Source: Paracoccaceae bacterium Fryx2 (GTDB taxonomy: Bacteria; Pseudomonadota; Alphaproteobacteria; Rhodobacterales; Rhodobacteraceae). Taken from it: a stretch of 64,000 bases of DNA. The translations under genes were made by a program, and so were the position numbers. The stretch lies in NCBI GenBank assembly GCA_032334235.1, contig JAVSGI010000005.1:1798001-1862000 (forward strand), in the 5' to 3' direction. The notes under the pieces were generated by a model that worked only from the letters and a program-made list of their open reading frames with translations, was not told the DNA's origin and ran no database searches. Shown here piece after piece: positions 37,013 through 47,503 of this stretch (within the stretch, counting starts at the first letter, position 1; every line of letters begins with the position of its first letter).

Positions 37013-39244
37013 CTACCGCCCCGGCAGCGGCACTTCCACGATAAGCGCATCCACCGCAACCGCGCCGTTCCTGGTCACCATCAGCGGGTTCACGTCCAGT
37101 TCGACCAGCGTGTCGAGGCTGGCACCGGCATAGGCGGCAATCGCCATCACGGCGTCGATCACCGGGCCCAGTTCGGCCCGTGGCCGCCCCCGGAACCCGT
37201 CAAGCAGCGCAAAGCACTTCAGCCCGCGCAGCGCCGCCTCGACATCGCCGCGCCCGACCGGCAGCAGCAGCGGTGTCGCGTCCTTCAGAACCTCGACCAG
37301 AATGCCCCCGGCCCCGATCACCAGCACCATGCCGAACAGCGCATCGCGCTTGACCCCCACGATCAGCTCGGCCAGCGGCGGCGGCTGCATCGGCTCCAGC
37401 AGGAACGAGTCCAGCCTGACCGCCGGGGCCAGGGCGGCAACACCCGCCACCATCCGCGCCGCCGCAGCCAACGCCCCCGCCCGGTCCACCAGATTCAGCG
37501 CGACGCCCCCCACCTCGGTCTTGTGGGGCAGGTCGTCGTGCAGCACCTTCAGCACCATCGGCGCGTCGAACCGCTCCGGCAGATCGCCAATCCCGGCCAG
37601 GGTCAGCACCCGCCCCGCAGGCACGGTCAGCCCGAAGGCCGCCAGACGGGCCTTCGCTTCCGCCTCGTTCACCGTGCGCGGCGTGCCGTCCAGCGGCGGC
37701 GCGGCATGGGGAACCAGCCCGCCCGGCGCCCCCCCGTCGCCCCCGCCGTCCGCACGCCCGTCCGCACCCCCGCCTGCACCCCCGCCCGCACCCCCGTCCG
37801 CACCCCCGCCTGCATCCCCGTCCGCCCGCACCCGCGCGCAGTGCCCGGCCCATTTCGCGATCACCGACGCCGCATCGTGCAGGCCCGGCAGCGGCACGAT
37901 GCCCGCCGCGATCATCCGCGCGGCGACCTCGGGGGTGATTCCGCCGGTATTGACCGAGGCATGGAACACCGGCTTGCCCGTCACCCTGCCCGCCGTGGCA
38001 AGCGCACGGTCCATCGCCTCATGCGCCGAGGTATCCGTCACGGGCGAACCGGCGGGCGGGTAATCCACCACCAGCATCCCCGCGTCGCACGCCCCCGACA
38101 GCATCGTGGTGAACATCGGCGTCAGCAGCTTCTCGCTGCCCCAGTAGCCGGCGGTGAAGTCCAGCGGGTTAGAGACATGGCCGAACACCGGCAGCAGCGG
38201 CTTGATCGCGCCGACCTGCGCGGCCGAAGGCTCCGGCAGCTCCAGCCCCGCGAACGAGCAATAGTCGGCCGCCAGCCCGTTGTCCCCGCCCGAACTGGAA
38301 AACACCGTGATCCGCGCCCCGTCCAGCGGCGGCGACAGCGAGGCGATCTTCATCATCTCCAGAAACTCCGGCACGGTCGGCGTGGTGATCACGCCCAGCC
38401 GGTCGAACAGCGCCTCGTAATACTCGTTGCGCCCGGCCAGCGAGCTGGTGTGGCTTGCCGCCATCGCCGCCCCCAGTTCCGACCGGCCCGACCGGCAGAC
38501 GATCACCGGCATCCCCTTGCCCCGTGCCCGCAGGCAGGCCTGCGCAAAGGCCGCCACGTCGCGGATGCCCTCCATGAACAGGCCCAGACAGGTGACGTTG
38601 GGGTCATCAACCAGAAAGTCGATGTAATCCTCGAAGCCCAGCACCGCCTGATTGCCCGCACTGATCAGGTAGGAAAACGGCACGGACCGGCCGTTGGCCA
38701 CGATATGGGCGGTGACATTGCCGCTTTGCGCAATGACGGCGGCGCCGCGCCCGCCCTCCAGCTTCGGGTAAAGCCCCGGCCAGATGCTGCCATGAGTGAC
38801 ATAGTTCACCAGCCCGTAACAGTTCGGCCCCACCACCGCCATACCGCCCGAGGCCCGGATGAACGCGCGGTTGCGCTCAGCCCCCGCCGCGCCGATCTCG
38901 GAAAAGCCCGAGGCATCGCAGACCACCCCGCCCGCATCCATCGCGCGCAACGGGTCCAGCGCCGCGATGGTGGCATCGGCATTGACCGCCAGGAACACGG
39001 CGTCGGGCGCCGCGGGCAGATCGGCGATCGAGCGCACGCAGGGATAGCCCGCAATCTCGTCGCGCCTGGGATGCACGGCATGAACCACGCCCGTATAGCC
39101 CTGCGCACGCAGCGTCGTCAGGGTGCGCTCGACCTGCGTGCCGCCGATGAAGGCCATGTGGCCGGGCGCCAGCAGCCGCCCGAAGTTGCGCCGCAGGCCC
39201 GGGCCGATGCGCGCGCCCGCCACGGGGATAGCCCGGTTTTGCAT
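37013..39244 (-). CDS. Acyl-CoA ligase, ADP-forming type (acetate--CoA ligase family, alpha-beta fusion)
   Basis: 743 residues. An N-terminal CoA-binding Rossmann domain (MAFIGGTQ...), a succinyl-CoA-ligase-like middle, and a C-terminal ATP-grasp domain (about 510-735). These make acyl-CoA from an organic acid, ATP and CoA, or the reverse. Between the two halves is a Gly/Ala/Asp linker of about 35 residues encoded by a 12-base CCCCCG-type microrepeat (37736-37830). Start at ATG 39244 (GAGA upstream); two more ATGs lie 5' . Upstream of the TPP enzyme on the same strand. Confidence 0.88.
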   Translation of the reverse strand: MQNRAIPVAGARIGPGLRRNFGRLLAPGHMAFIGGTQVERTLTTLRAQGYTGVVHAVHPRRDEIAGYPCVRSIADLPAAPDAVFLAVNADATIAALDPLRAMDAGGVVCDASGFSEIGAAGAERNRAFIRASGGMAVVGPNCYGLVNYVTHGSIWPGLYPKLEGGRGAAVIAQSGNVTAHIVANGRSVPFSYLISAGNQAVLGFEDYIDFLVDDPNVTCLGLFMEGIRDVAAFAQACLRARGKGMPVIVCRSGRSELGAAMAASHTSSLAGRNEYYEALFDRLGVITTPTVPEFLEMMKIASLSPPLDGARITVFSSSGGDNGLAADYCSFAGLELPEPSAAQVGAIKPLLPVFGHVSNPLDFTAGYWGSEKLLTPMFTTMLSGACDAGMLVVDYPPAGSPVTDTSAHEAMDRALATAGRVTGKPVFHASVNTGGITPEVAARMIAAGIVPLPGLHDAASVIAKWAGHCARVRADGDAGGGADGGAGGGAGGGADGRADGGGDGGAPGGLVPHAAPPLDGTPRTVNEAEAKARLAAFGLTVPAGRVLTLAGIGDLPERFDAPMVLKVLHDDLPHKTEVGGVALNLVDRAGALAAAARMVAGVAALAPAVRLDSFLLEPMQPPPLAELIVGVKRDALFGMVLVIGAGGILVEVLKDATPLLLPVGRGDVEAALRGLKCFALLDGFRGRPRAELGPVIDAVMAIAAYAGASLDTLVELDVNPLMVTRNGAVAVDALIVEVPLPGR
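37736..37830 (-). repeat. Microrepeat encoding a Gly/Ala/Asp linker
   Basis: Imperfect 12-base units of the form GCACCCCCG(C/T)C(C/T) on the plus strand, about seven copies, lying between the CoA-binding half and the ATP-grasp half of the acyl-CoA ligase. In-frame multiples keep the enzyme open. Confidence 0.8.
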
Positions 39245-39307
39245 CTGGTTCTCTTTCATTGCACGATCCGCACTGGCCATGGCCACAAACCGAAGCGCCG
39301 CCCGCCG

Positions 39308-39979
39308 TCATTCCGGCCGGGGAAGCGGCGCCGATGTCTCGTAGGTTTCAAGATCGAAATCCGGGACCAGCGGGTATTTCTCCGGGTCTTCGTGAAACCG
39401 GTCGCACATCCATTGCCGCACGATCCGGCAGCATTCCTCGCGCGTGCAGGCTTCCTCCATGGTCAGCCCCAGCCACAGCCCGTCCACCAGCTGCGTCAGC
39501 GTCATCGCGGTGATCCGGGTATCCAGCACCATGCCCCGCTCGCGCGCGATCGAGGATATCCGGCGCTCCACATTGGCCCGATAGCGCCGCCACAGGTCGC
39601 GGTGCATGTTCAGCACATCGGGCATGATCCAGGCCGCGCTCAGATAATGCACCATCAGGCGCTGATATCCGGTGTCGCGCAGGAACGGCACGCAGGCGGA
39701 ATAAAGCAGCTTCGGAAAATGCCCGCCCCGGGTCGAAAGCACGACATGGCGGTGAAAGTCATCGACGTTCTGCAGATAGTATTTGTGCGCGACAATCAGC
39801 AGGTCGTCCTTGTTGTCGAAGTAATGGCTGATCAGGCCCCGAGACAGCCCGGATTCCTCGCTGATCGTGTTGATCGTCGAATTCATCCAGCCGTGCTTGC
39901 GAATGGAATTCAGCGTCGCGACGACAAGCTGGGTCTTACGCGCCTCGCCCGTCTGCCGCTGCTTGGGAATATGCTTCAT
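39308..39979 (-). CDS. TetR-family regulator, BetI-like
   Basis: 223 residues. The N-terminal helix-turn-helix spans about residues 18-60 (NTISEESGLSRGLISHYF), followed by a helical ligand domain similar in length and pattern to BetI-type repressors. It lies between the acyl-CoA ligase and acyl-CoA dehydrogenase, all on one strand, and probably controls this island. Start at 39979: GGAGAG is about 7 bases upstream; the 10 residues added by the earlier start lack support. Confidence 0.9.
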   Translation of the reverse strand: MKHIPKQRQTGEARKTQLVVATLNSIRKHGWMNSTINTISEESGLSRGLISHYFDNKDDLLIVAHKYYLQNVDDFHRHVVLSTRGGHFPKLLYSACVPFLRDTGYQRLMVHYLSAAWIMPDVLNMHRDLWRRYRANVERRISSIARERGMVLDTRITAMTLTQLVDGLWLGLTMEEACTREECCRIVRQWMCDRFHEDPEKYPLVPDFDLETYETSAPLPRPE

Positions 39980-40015
39980 GTCACGCTCTCCGGCCGGTCG
40001 CAGATCCATCCGGCG

Positions 40016-41176
40016 CTACTGCCTGTAGGGCCGCAGCAGATCCTTGGCGATCACATCCTGATGAATCTCCGAGGTGCCCTCCCAGATCCGCTCGATCCTT
40101 GCGTCGCGCCAGAACCGCTGAATCGGAAAATCCTCCATCAGCCCCATGCCGCCGAAAATCTGCACCGCATGGTCGGCCACGCGGAACACCATTTCCGAAC
40201 AATAGTAATTGGCCATCGAGGCCTCGGTCCGGTTCATCTGGTCATTGTCCATCTTCCATGCGGCTTCCTTGACCATAAGATCGCCCAGCTTGATGTCCAC
40301 GGCCATGTTGGCAATGCGGAATCCCACGCCCTGAAACTCGCCGATGGTCCTGCCGAAGGCCTTGCGGGTGCCCGCCCATTCCTTGGTCATGTCGAAAATC
40401 CGTTCGGCCCGCCCGACGCAATGGGCCGACAGCGAAACGCGGCCGTCATAAAGCCATTCGTTCGCGGTGGCGAAACCCTGACCCTCTTCGCCCAGTATCT
40501 TGCTGCCGGGCACCCGCACGTTGTCGAGATACACCATGGTGGGGTTGTAGCCCCGCGTGACGATCGACTTCATCGGCTCCACCCGCAGCCCCGGCAGGCC
40601 CTTGTCAAGCAGGAAGGTGGTGAACCGCTTGCGCGGACCGCTGGCCGTCTCGTCCACCCCCGACACCGCGATCAGGATGATGAAATCGGCGATGTCGGCG
40701 GCCGAGATGAACTGCTTCACCCCGTTGATCACCCAGTCGTTGCCGTCGCGCACCGCCCTGGTCGTGATCGCCCGCGCATCCGACCCGGCCCCCGGTTCGG
40801 TCAGCGCGAAGGCGTTCTTCAGATCGCCGCTGATCGAGGGCTTGAGGTAATCCTCGATCTGTTCGTCGCGGCACTTGAACAGGATGCCGGTGACCCCCCG
40901 GTTCATGCATTGCCCCAGCGGCGACGATGGCTTGCCCATCACGCGCTCGGCCTGCATCCGCGTTTGCCGGTCAAGCCCGGGGCCGCCCCATTCCTCGGGC
41001 AGGCTCATGCCCTCGAACTCCGCAGCCTGCGACTTCAGCCTGATCTCCTGCCTGATCTCGTCGGGAACGCAGCGCAGTTCCTCGACGATGTTCTCGTGCG
41101 GGTAAAGCTCCCGCCGACAGAACTCCTCCAGCGCCTCCACCAGGGCCTGCTGTTCGAGACTCAACGCGAAATCCAT
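40016..41176 (-). CDS. Acyl-CoA dehydrogenase
   Basis: FAD-dependent oxidation of an acyl-CoA to the enoyl-CoA. 386 residues with ALTEPGAGSDARAI (FAD/substrate loop), the second FAD motif and the C-terminal EGTSEIHQDVIAKDLLRPY. Family length. ATG at 41176 follows a GAGGGGGG site and lies 10 bases after the stop of the enoyl-CoA hydratase remnant, so it was probably once co-expressed with that gene. Odd: no stop codon separates it from the truncated permease frame upstream; translation initiated there could read through into this enzyme. Confidence 0.92.
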   Translation of the reverse strand: MDFALSLEQQALVEALEEFCRRELYPHENIVEELRCVPDEIRQEIRLKSQAAEFEGMSLPEEWGGPGLDRQTRMQAERVMGKPSSPLGQCMNRGVTGILFKCRDEQIEDYLKPSISGDLKNAFALTEPGAGSDARAITTRAVRDGNDWVINGVKQFISAADIADFIILIAVSGVDETASGPRKRFTTFLLDKGLPGLRVEPMKSIVTRGYNPTMVYLDNVRVPGSKILGEEGQGFATANEWLYDGRVSLSAHCVGRAERIFDMTKEWAGTRKAFGRTIGEFQGVGFRIANMAVDIKLGDLMVKEAAWKMDNDQMNRTEASMANYYCSEMVFRVADHAVQIFGGMGLMEDFPIQRFWRDARIERIWEGTSEIHQDVIAKDLLRPYRQ

Positions 41177-41186
41177 GCCGCCCCCC

Positions 41187-41330
41187 TCATGCCCCGATGA
41201 AACCGGGCGCGCGCCGTTCGTTCGCGGCGGCAAGCCCTTCGACATGGTCCCTCGTCTGCCCGCAGATCCTGCCTGCGGCGACTTCCTCAAGCTGCTGGTC
41301 CGAAAGGCTGCGTGCAGCAGCAGCGGCGGG
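41187..41330 (-). pseudogene. 3' remnant of an enoyl-CoA hydratase gene
   Basis: In the frame ending at TGA 41189-41187 the last codons read AAARSLSDQQLEEVAAG, RICGQTRDHVEGLAAANE, RRAPGFIGA. This is the characteristic C-terminus of crotonase-family proteins (H-x-EG-x-A-A-x-x-E-R-R-x-P-x-F). Nothing before about 41330 belongs to the family; the sequence there is the permease gene in another frame. So the front ~85% of the hydratase gene is gone, together with the end of the permease gene. Confidence 0.7.
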
Positions 41331-42016
41331 ATGCTGGTCACCAGCAGCATCAGCGTCGAAACCGGCCCCGACGCGACCATCATCGAAATGATCAGCTCGT
41401 CGAACGACACGAGGAACGACAGCAGCATCGCCGTCGCCACCGAAAAGCGCACCTGCGGCAGCGTGACCGTCAGGAACGCCTTCAGCCGGGTGGCACCCAG
41501 ACTGCGGGCGACCATTTCCTGGCTCATGTCATAAGAGGCGAACCCCGCCGTCATCGTCAGCATGACGAAGGGCATCGCCACCACGGCATGGCCCAGCACG
41601 ATGCCGTGCAGCGTGTTCAGCATCCCGCCCAGCATCGCATAGACAAAGAAGATCCCCACCGCGATCAGGATGGTCGGCACAGCCAGCGGCGAGATCAGCG
41701 TCGCGCGGATCACATCGGCCATCCGGAAACTGGACTGGTGCAGCGCATAGGACGCGGCAACCCCGATCACCGTCGTCACGATCATGGTGAAGAACGCCAC
41801 CCGCAGCGACACCCACAGCGAGCCGATCCACTTTTCCTGCCCGAAGAACGCCTCGTACCAGCGAAGCGACCAGCCCGGCGGCGGGAAGGACAGCGAGGTG
41901 GTCGAACTGAACGACACCGGCACCACGATCAGCGCCGGGGCCAGCAGGTAAAAGATCACCACCCCGACAAAGACGTAGAGCCACAGCCTTTCCCGGTGCG
42001 ACACATGCGGTTCCAT
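41331..42016 (-). pseudogene. ABC transporter permease 2 (PotC-like), truncated
   Basis: The 5' part is a normal binding-protein-dependent permease: about five transmembrane helices and the EAA loop VARSLGATRLKAFLTVTLPQ (about residues 169-188), up to SFDELIISMMVASGPVSTL at about 222. The usual continuation (an amphipathic segment and last helix) is missing or shortened; only LMLLVTSIPPLLL follows before the sequence turns into the enoyl-CoA hydratase end. The frame then stays open into the acyl-CoA dehydrogenase. Its ATG follows the permease 1 stop TAG by 2 bases. Confidence 0.75.
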
Positions 42017-42018
42017 GC

Positions 42019-42931
42019 CTACCTCCCCGATGTCAGGCGGCGGACAAGGTAAAGGCTGGCGGCAAGGCAGATGGCCCGTCATCACCAGCAACAGCACCGC
42101 CAGTGCCGAGGCCGGCCCCCAGGTCGGGTAAAGCGCGATCGACTCCTCGATGCGCTGCGCGATCATCTTGGTCTTGCCGCCGCCCAGTATGGCCGGCGTG
42201 ATGTAGAAGCCCAGACACATCACGAACACCATGATCGTCCCGGCAATCAGCCCCGGCATCGACAGCGGCAGGAACACCCGGAAGAACGCATGGACCGGCG
42301 ATGACCCGAGGTTCGCCCCCGCCCGCATCAGGTTGCCGTCGATGGCCTTCATCGAGGCGTAAAGCGGCAGGATCAGGAACGGCACCATGATGTGAACCAT
42401 CCCGATCACCATGCCGGTCATGTTGTGCACCAGCGCCAGCGGCTTTTCGGTCACCCCCAGCCAGATCAGCGACTTGTTCACCACGCCGTTGCGCTGCAGG
42501 ATGATCAGCCAGGCAAAGGTCCGCACCAGCCCCGAGGTCCAGAACGGCACCAGCACCGCCAGCATCAGCAGGCCAGACCATGGCGAGGGCAGGATCGCCA
42601 GCAGATAGGCCACCGGATAGCCCAGGATCAGGCAGATCACCGTCACCAGAAACGCCACCCTGAAGGTGTTCAGGAACATCTGGATGTAGACCGGCTCGGA
42701 AAAGAACAGCCGGTAATTCTCCAGCCCGAACCCGCCGTCCGCCCCCACCAGCGACAGCGACAGCAGCCACCCGATGGGCAGCACCATCAGCACCCCCACC
42801 ACCAGCAGCGCGGGCAGCGTCAGCCGCAGCCGCATCCAGCCTTCGCCGCGCTGTTCCCGTTCCAGCGCGCGCCGGTTCTCCTCCAGTGCCGCGCCGCTGA
42901 TGCGGCCGGAAGGCAGGGCATTCTGCGCCAT
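42019..42931 (-). pseudogene. ABC transporter permease 1 (PotB-like), one-base frameshift
   Basis: 303 intended residues: one cytoplasmic N-terminal stretch, six hydrophobic helices, EAA loop AGANLGSSPVHAFFRVFLPL. At 42075-42077 the plus strand reads CCC; one C too many shifts the last 19 codons. Removing one base restores VLLLVMT-AICLAASLYLV-RRLTSGR with a TAG at 42021-42019 that abuts the next gene (TAG GC ATG), a normal operon join. Total length 913 is also one over a multiple of three. As it stands the frame runs on through permease 2 and the dehydrogenase (971 codons). Starts 3 bases after the ATPase gene stop. Confidence 0.8.
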
Positions 42932-42934
42932 GGC

Positions 42935-44029
42935 CTAATCCTCCGCCCGAACGATGCGGGCATCCGCCTGCTCCAGCCGCAGCGCCACCTGCTGGCCGAT
43001 CTGCGGCAGCAGCGCCAGGTTCTCGGACCGGTTTGCCATCCGCACGAACACCATGTGACCGCCGTCCAGCAGCACCTCGAACAGCAGGCTTTCGCCCTGG
43101 AACACCACGCTCTGCACCCGGCCGCGGAACCGGTTCGCGCCGGGGTTCTGCGGGTCCGCCTCGGTGCACAGCCGCAGAAGCTCGGGCCGCAGCATCAGCA
43201 ACATGCCGCCCGCCGCCCGTGGCGTGTCCTGCGCCAGCCGGATCACCTGATCGCCATACGCCAGCCCGCCCGCCACGCGATGCAGCGGCAGGAAGGTCGA
43301 TTCCCCGATGAATTCGGCAATGAACCGGCTTTCCGGCTTTTCATACAGATCCGACGGCGTGCCGATCTGCGCCAGCCTGCCGCTGGAAAACACCGCGATC
43401 CGGTCAGACATCGTCAGTGCCTCGCGCTGGTCGTGCGTGACAGAGATCGTCGTCATTCCCAGCCGGTCGTGCAGCGTGCGGATCTCGATCTGCATGGTCT
43501 CGCGCAGGTGCTTGTCCAGCGCCGACAGCGGCTCGTCCATCAGCAGGACGCGCGGCTCGAACACGATGGCGCGGGCAAGCGCGATGCGCTGGCGCTGGCC
43601 GCCGGACAGCTCGTTGATCCGCCGCCCGGCATAGCCCGACAGCTGCACCATATCCAGCACGGCGCGGATGCGGTCCTCGATGTCGGACCGGCCAACCTTG
43701 CGCAGCCGCAGCGGGTAGGCGATGTTTTCCCCCACCGTCATGTGCGGAAACAGCGCGTAATTCTGGAACACCATGCCGATGTTGCGCTTGTGCGGCGGCA
43801 GATGCACGATCTCCTGATCGGCAATCCGGATCGACCCGGCGGTCGGCCGGCTGAACCCGGCAATCATCATCAGCAGCGTCGTCTTGCCCGACCCCGAGGG
43901 GCCAAGCAGCGTCAGGAACTCTCCCGACCGGATGTCGAAAGACACGTCCTCCACGGCCCGGACCGCCCCGAAATGCTTGGAGAGTGATTGAACCTGGACG
44001 GGCCAGGCCGTGGTCTGATGGTGTGGCAT
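42935..44029 (-). CDS. ABC transporter ATPase (spermidine/putrescine-type, PotA-like)
   Basis: 364 residues. Walker A GPSGSGKTT, Q-loop FQNYALFPHMTV, signature LSGGQRQR, Walker B LLMDEPLSALD, His-loop VTHDQREAL, then a TOBE-like C-terminal domain (about 280-364). Intact, in contrast to its two permeases and binding protein. By similarity the system would import polyamines or a related cation. Start at ATG 44029 (GGGA upstream); the ATG at 44062 has no ribosome site. Confidence 0.9.
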   Translation of the reverse strand: MPHHQTTAWPVQVQSLSKHFGAVRAVEDVSFDIRSGEFLTLLGPSGSGKTTLLMMIAGFSRPTAGSIRIADQEIVHLPPHKRNIGMVFQNYALFPHMTVGENIAYPLRLRKVGRSDIEDRIRAVLDMVQLSGYAGRRINELSGGQRQRIALARAIVFEPRVLLMDEPLSALDKHLRETMQIEIRTLHDRLGMTTISVTHDQREALTMSDRIAVFSSGRLAQIGTPSDLYEKPESRFIAEFIGESTFLPLHRVAGGLAYGDQVIRLAQDTPRAAGGMLLMLRPELLRLCTEADPQNPGANRFRGRVQSVVFQGESLLFEVLLDGGHMVFVRMANRSENLALLPQIGQQVALRLEQADARIVRAED

Positions 44030-44124
44030 CGGCACATCCCGCAACGGCACATGGTGCAACATGGAAAGACAGGCTGGCGGCGGCCGGCCCGGCCGGCAGC
44101 GCCCCGCCAGGGGGCGAAGCGGAC

Positions 44125-44150
44125 GGGTGCCCGGCTGAGGCCGGACACCC
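44125..44150 (-). terminator. Hairpin between binding-protein and ATPase genes
   Basis: GGGTG-c-CCGGC, loop TGAG, GCCGG-a-CACCC: 10 pairs with one internal mismatch, just after the binding-protein stop. Such structures commonly lower expression of transporter genes downstream of an abundant binding protein. Confidence 0.5.
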
Positions 44151-44167
44151 GACGCATCAGCCGCGCC

Positions 44168-45198
44168 CTACTGCAACATCACCGCGTCCCAACTGGTCTG
44201 GGCTTCCGTGACATGCTCGGCCCAGTAGGGCATGTCGGTGATCAGCTGCTTGGCAACGTTCTCGGTGCTGGTCACCACCCGCGCAGCCTTCTCGGGCGAG
44301 ATCAGGCCAAGCCTGAAGGCGTCCTGGTTCATCGGCCCGTAGGGGATGAAATCGGGCAGGTTCGCCTGATACACCGGGTCAAGCAGATGGTTGATCAGCC
44401 GCATCGCCCCCTCGGGGTTGGGCGCCCCCTTGGGCACCACCAGACATTCCACATCCAGCACCGCGTCGTTCAGGGTGTAGGCGTAGGGCGCGCCCTCCTT
44501 GATCGCCGCCTCGATCCGCGCGGCCCAGATCGTCAGCATGTCGACCTCCTGCGCGGTGGCAAGCTGCGTCGCCTGCGCCCCGGTCGCCCAGCTGACCGTG
44601 ATGTCGGGCTTGAACCCTTCCCACTTCTTCAGCGCGCGGTCCATGTCGAGCGGATAGATCTGGTCCTTCGGCACCCCGTCGGCCATCAGCCCGATCTCGA
44701 GGTTGGTCGAAGGGTATCCGCCGCCGATGGCGCGGGTGCCGGGAAACTTCTCGACATCAAAGAAATCGGCCCAGTTCTGCGGCGGGTTGTCGCCATAGAC
44801 ATCGGTATCGTAGGCCAGAACCGTCGAATAGGCGGTAAAGCCGACCCAGTTTTCGTTGCGCAGGTTTTCCGGTATGCCCGAGGCGTTGGGCACCCTGGAA
44901 TAGTCGATCGGTTCCAGCAGCCCCTCTTTCGCCGCCGTGTCGCAGTAGCCGCCGTAGAGCGCGACCACGTCAAGGTCGTTGCATTCGCCTTGACCTTGGT
45001 CCGAACGTCGCGGATGCCGCCCGACAGCACGTAATCGACCACCGTCATGCCCTTGTCGGCGGGCAGATGGTCCAGAATGGCCTTGCGCACCCCCTCCTGG
45101 TAGGCGCCGCCGTAAGATGCATAGCTGACGGTTTCCTCTGCCCCGGCGGGCAAACCCGCAGCACAGACCGTTGCCGCGAAGATCGCGTGAAGTTTCAT
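44168..45198 (-). pseudogene. ABC periplasmic binding protein (PotD-like), one-base deletion
   Basis: 344 intended codons. A signal peptide (MKLHAIFAATVCAAGLPAGA) and a PotD-like start EETVSYASYGGAYQEG are in one frame to about residue 70 (DVRTKVKA); from ECNDLDVVALYGGY to the end QTSWDAVMLQ they are in the next frame. One missing G in GCG(G)AATGC, near 44985-44988, joins them exactly (TKVKA-ECNDLDV); the total 1031 is one short of 1032. A good ribosome site (AAGGGAGAGGG) precedes the ATG. The rest of the domain looks conserved, so the lesion seems recent. Confidence 0.82.
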
Positions 45199-45377
45199 GT
45201 TTCCCTCTCCCTTTGGCGCCCGGGATGCGCCTGACTCCAATGCTGGCAGTCCTTGGTCGGCCGTCGAGTCCGTTCGGCCGGTCACGGCACCGGCCAGCCC
45301 GCGCCGCCTCGTCGCTCCACCCCGTGCCGCGCGCTCCTCCCGCAGCCCGTGGCACCGACCGCAACGACACCGCCGTT

Positions 45378-46469
<1,092 letters not shown>

Positions 46470-46486
46470 TCAATCTTTTGTCCAAT

Positions 46487-47433
46487 ATGCCGAACCGACA
46501 GGCGCCCGGACCCGCCCTGGGGGCAAGCTGCCCCCACTTTGGCCGATCACGGGGGCCCTGCGATGCTTCCTCCTCCCGCACCCTGCGCGCCATCGCGATG
46601 ATCTGCCTTGCCGCGCTCTGCTTCACCCTGAACGACACGATCACCAAGTTCCTGATCGTCGATTACGACGTGACGGCGATCATCCTGGTGCGCAGCCTTC
46701 TGGCGCTGCCGATGCTCGCGGCCCTGGCGGTCCTGATCGGGGGCGGGCGGGTCCGCTGGTCCTCGCGTGTGCCGTTTCACGCCCTGCGCGGCGCCATCGG
46801 CCTGCTGGCGGCCTGGCTCTACATCCGCGGCCTCGAATTCCTGACCGTGGCCGAGGCGGCGGTGATCGTCTTTGCCGCCCCCTGCCTCACCACCGCAGGC
46901 TCGGTGCTGTTCTTCAACGAAAGCGTGGACCGCAGGAAATGGGCCGCCGTCCTGGTCAGCTTTGCCGGCGTGATCATCGCCATCCAGCCCGGCGCGGGCA
47001 CACCTTTCAGCCCGCCTCGCTGCTGATCCTGGGCGCCGCCGTCCTCTATGCCGCCAATTCGCTGACCGCCCGCTGGATTCCGCTGCAAGACAGCCTGTGG
47101 ACCGTCAGCTTCTACGGCGCGGCCTTTTCGGCCCTGCTTGTCGCGCCGCTGACCCTGCGCAGCTGGAGCCCGGTCGATCCCGCCGATCTCTGGCTGTTCG
47201 GCGGGGCGGCGCTGTGTTCCAGTCTCGGCATCGGGCTGGGCGCGCTGGCCTACCGTTCGGCCTCGGCCTCCGACCTCGCGCCCTTCAGCTATTCCGGCCT
47301 GATCTGGTCGATGGCCGTGACGTGGCTGGTGTGGGGCACCCTTCCCGGTGTCTGGACCGTGGTCGGCGCGGTGGTGATCGCCACCAGCAGCGCCTTCCAC
47401 TTCCTGTCCACGCGCAGGCGCGCCGCCGACTGA
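46487..47433 (+). pseudogene. EamA-family (DMT) exporter, two-base insertion
   Basis: About 315 intended codons, ten hydrophobic helices in two EamA halves. The first half (to about IIAIQPGAGT) is in one frame and ends prematurely at TGA 47023-47025; the second (FQPASLLILGAAVLYAANSL onward) is in another. The plus strand has GGGCACACCTTTC where GGGCACCTTTC would keep the frame, so CA appears duplicated at 46999-47002. Length 947 is two over a multiple of three. Start uncertain; 46487 is the best ATG. Divergent from the nitronate monooxygenase. Confidence 0.78.
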
Positions 47434-47503
47434 CGCCCCGGCGCCTTGCCATCCCCCCGGTTTCATGCCGTCATGGCGGGCACACCGCACACAGGAATCG
47501 CAG

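Noticed and set aside
36089-41200. 1703-codon open frame on the plus strand
   Set aside because: It lies opposite the intact TPP, acyl-CoA ligase, TetR and dehydrogenase genes. Its Arg/Gln/His/Pro-rich composition is the usual antisense shadow in GC-rich DNA.
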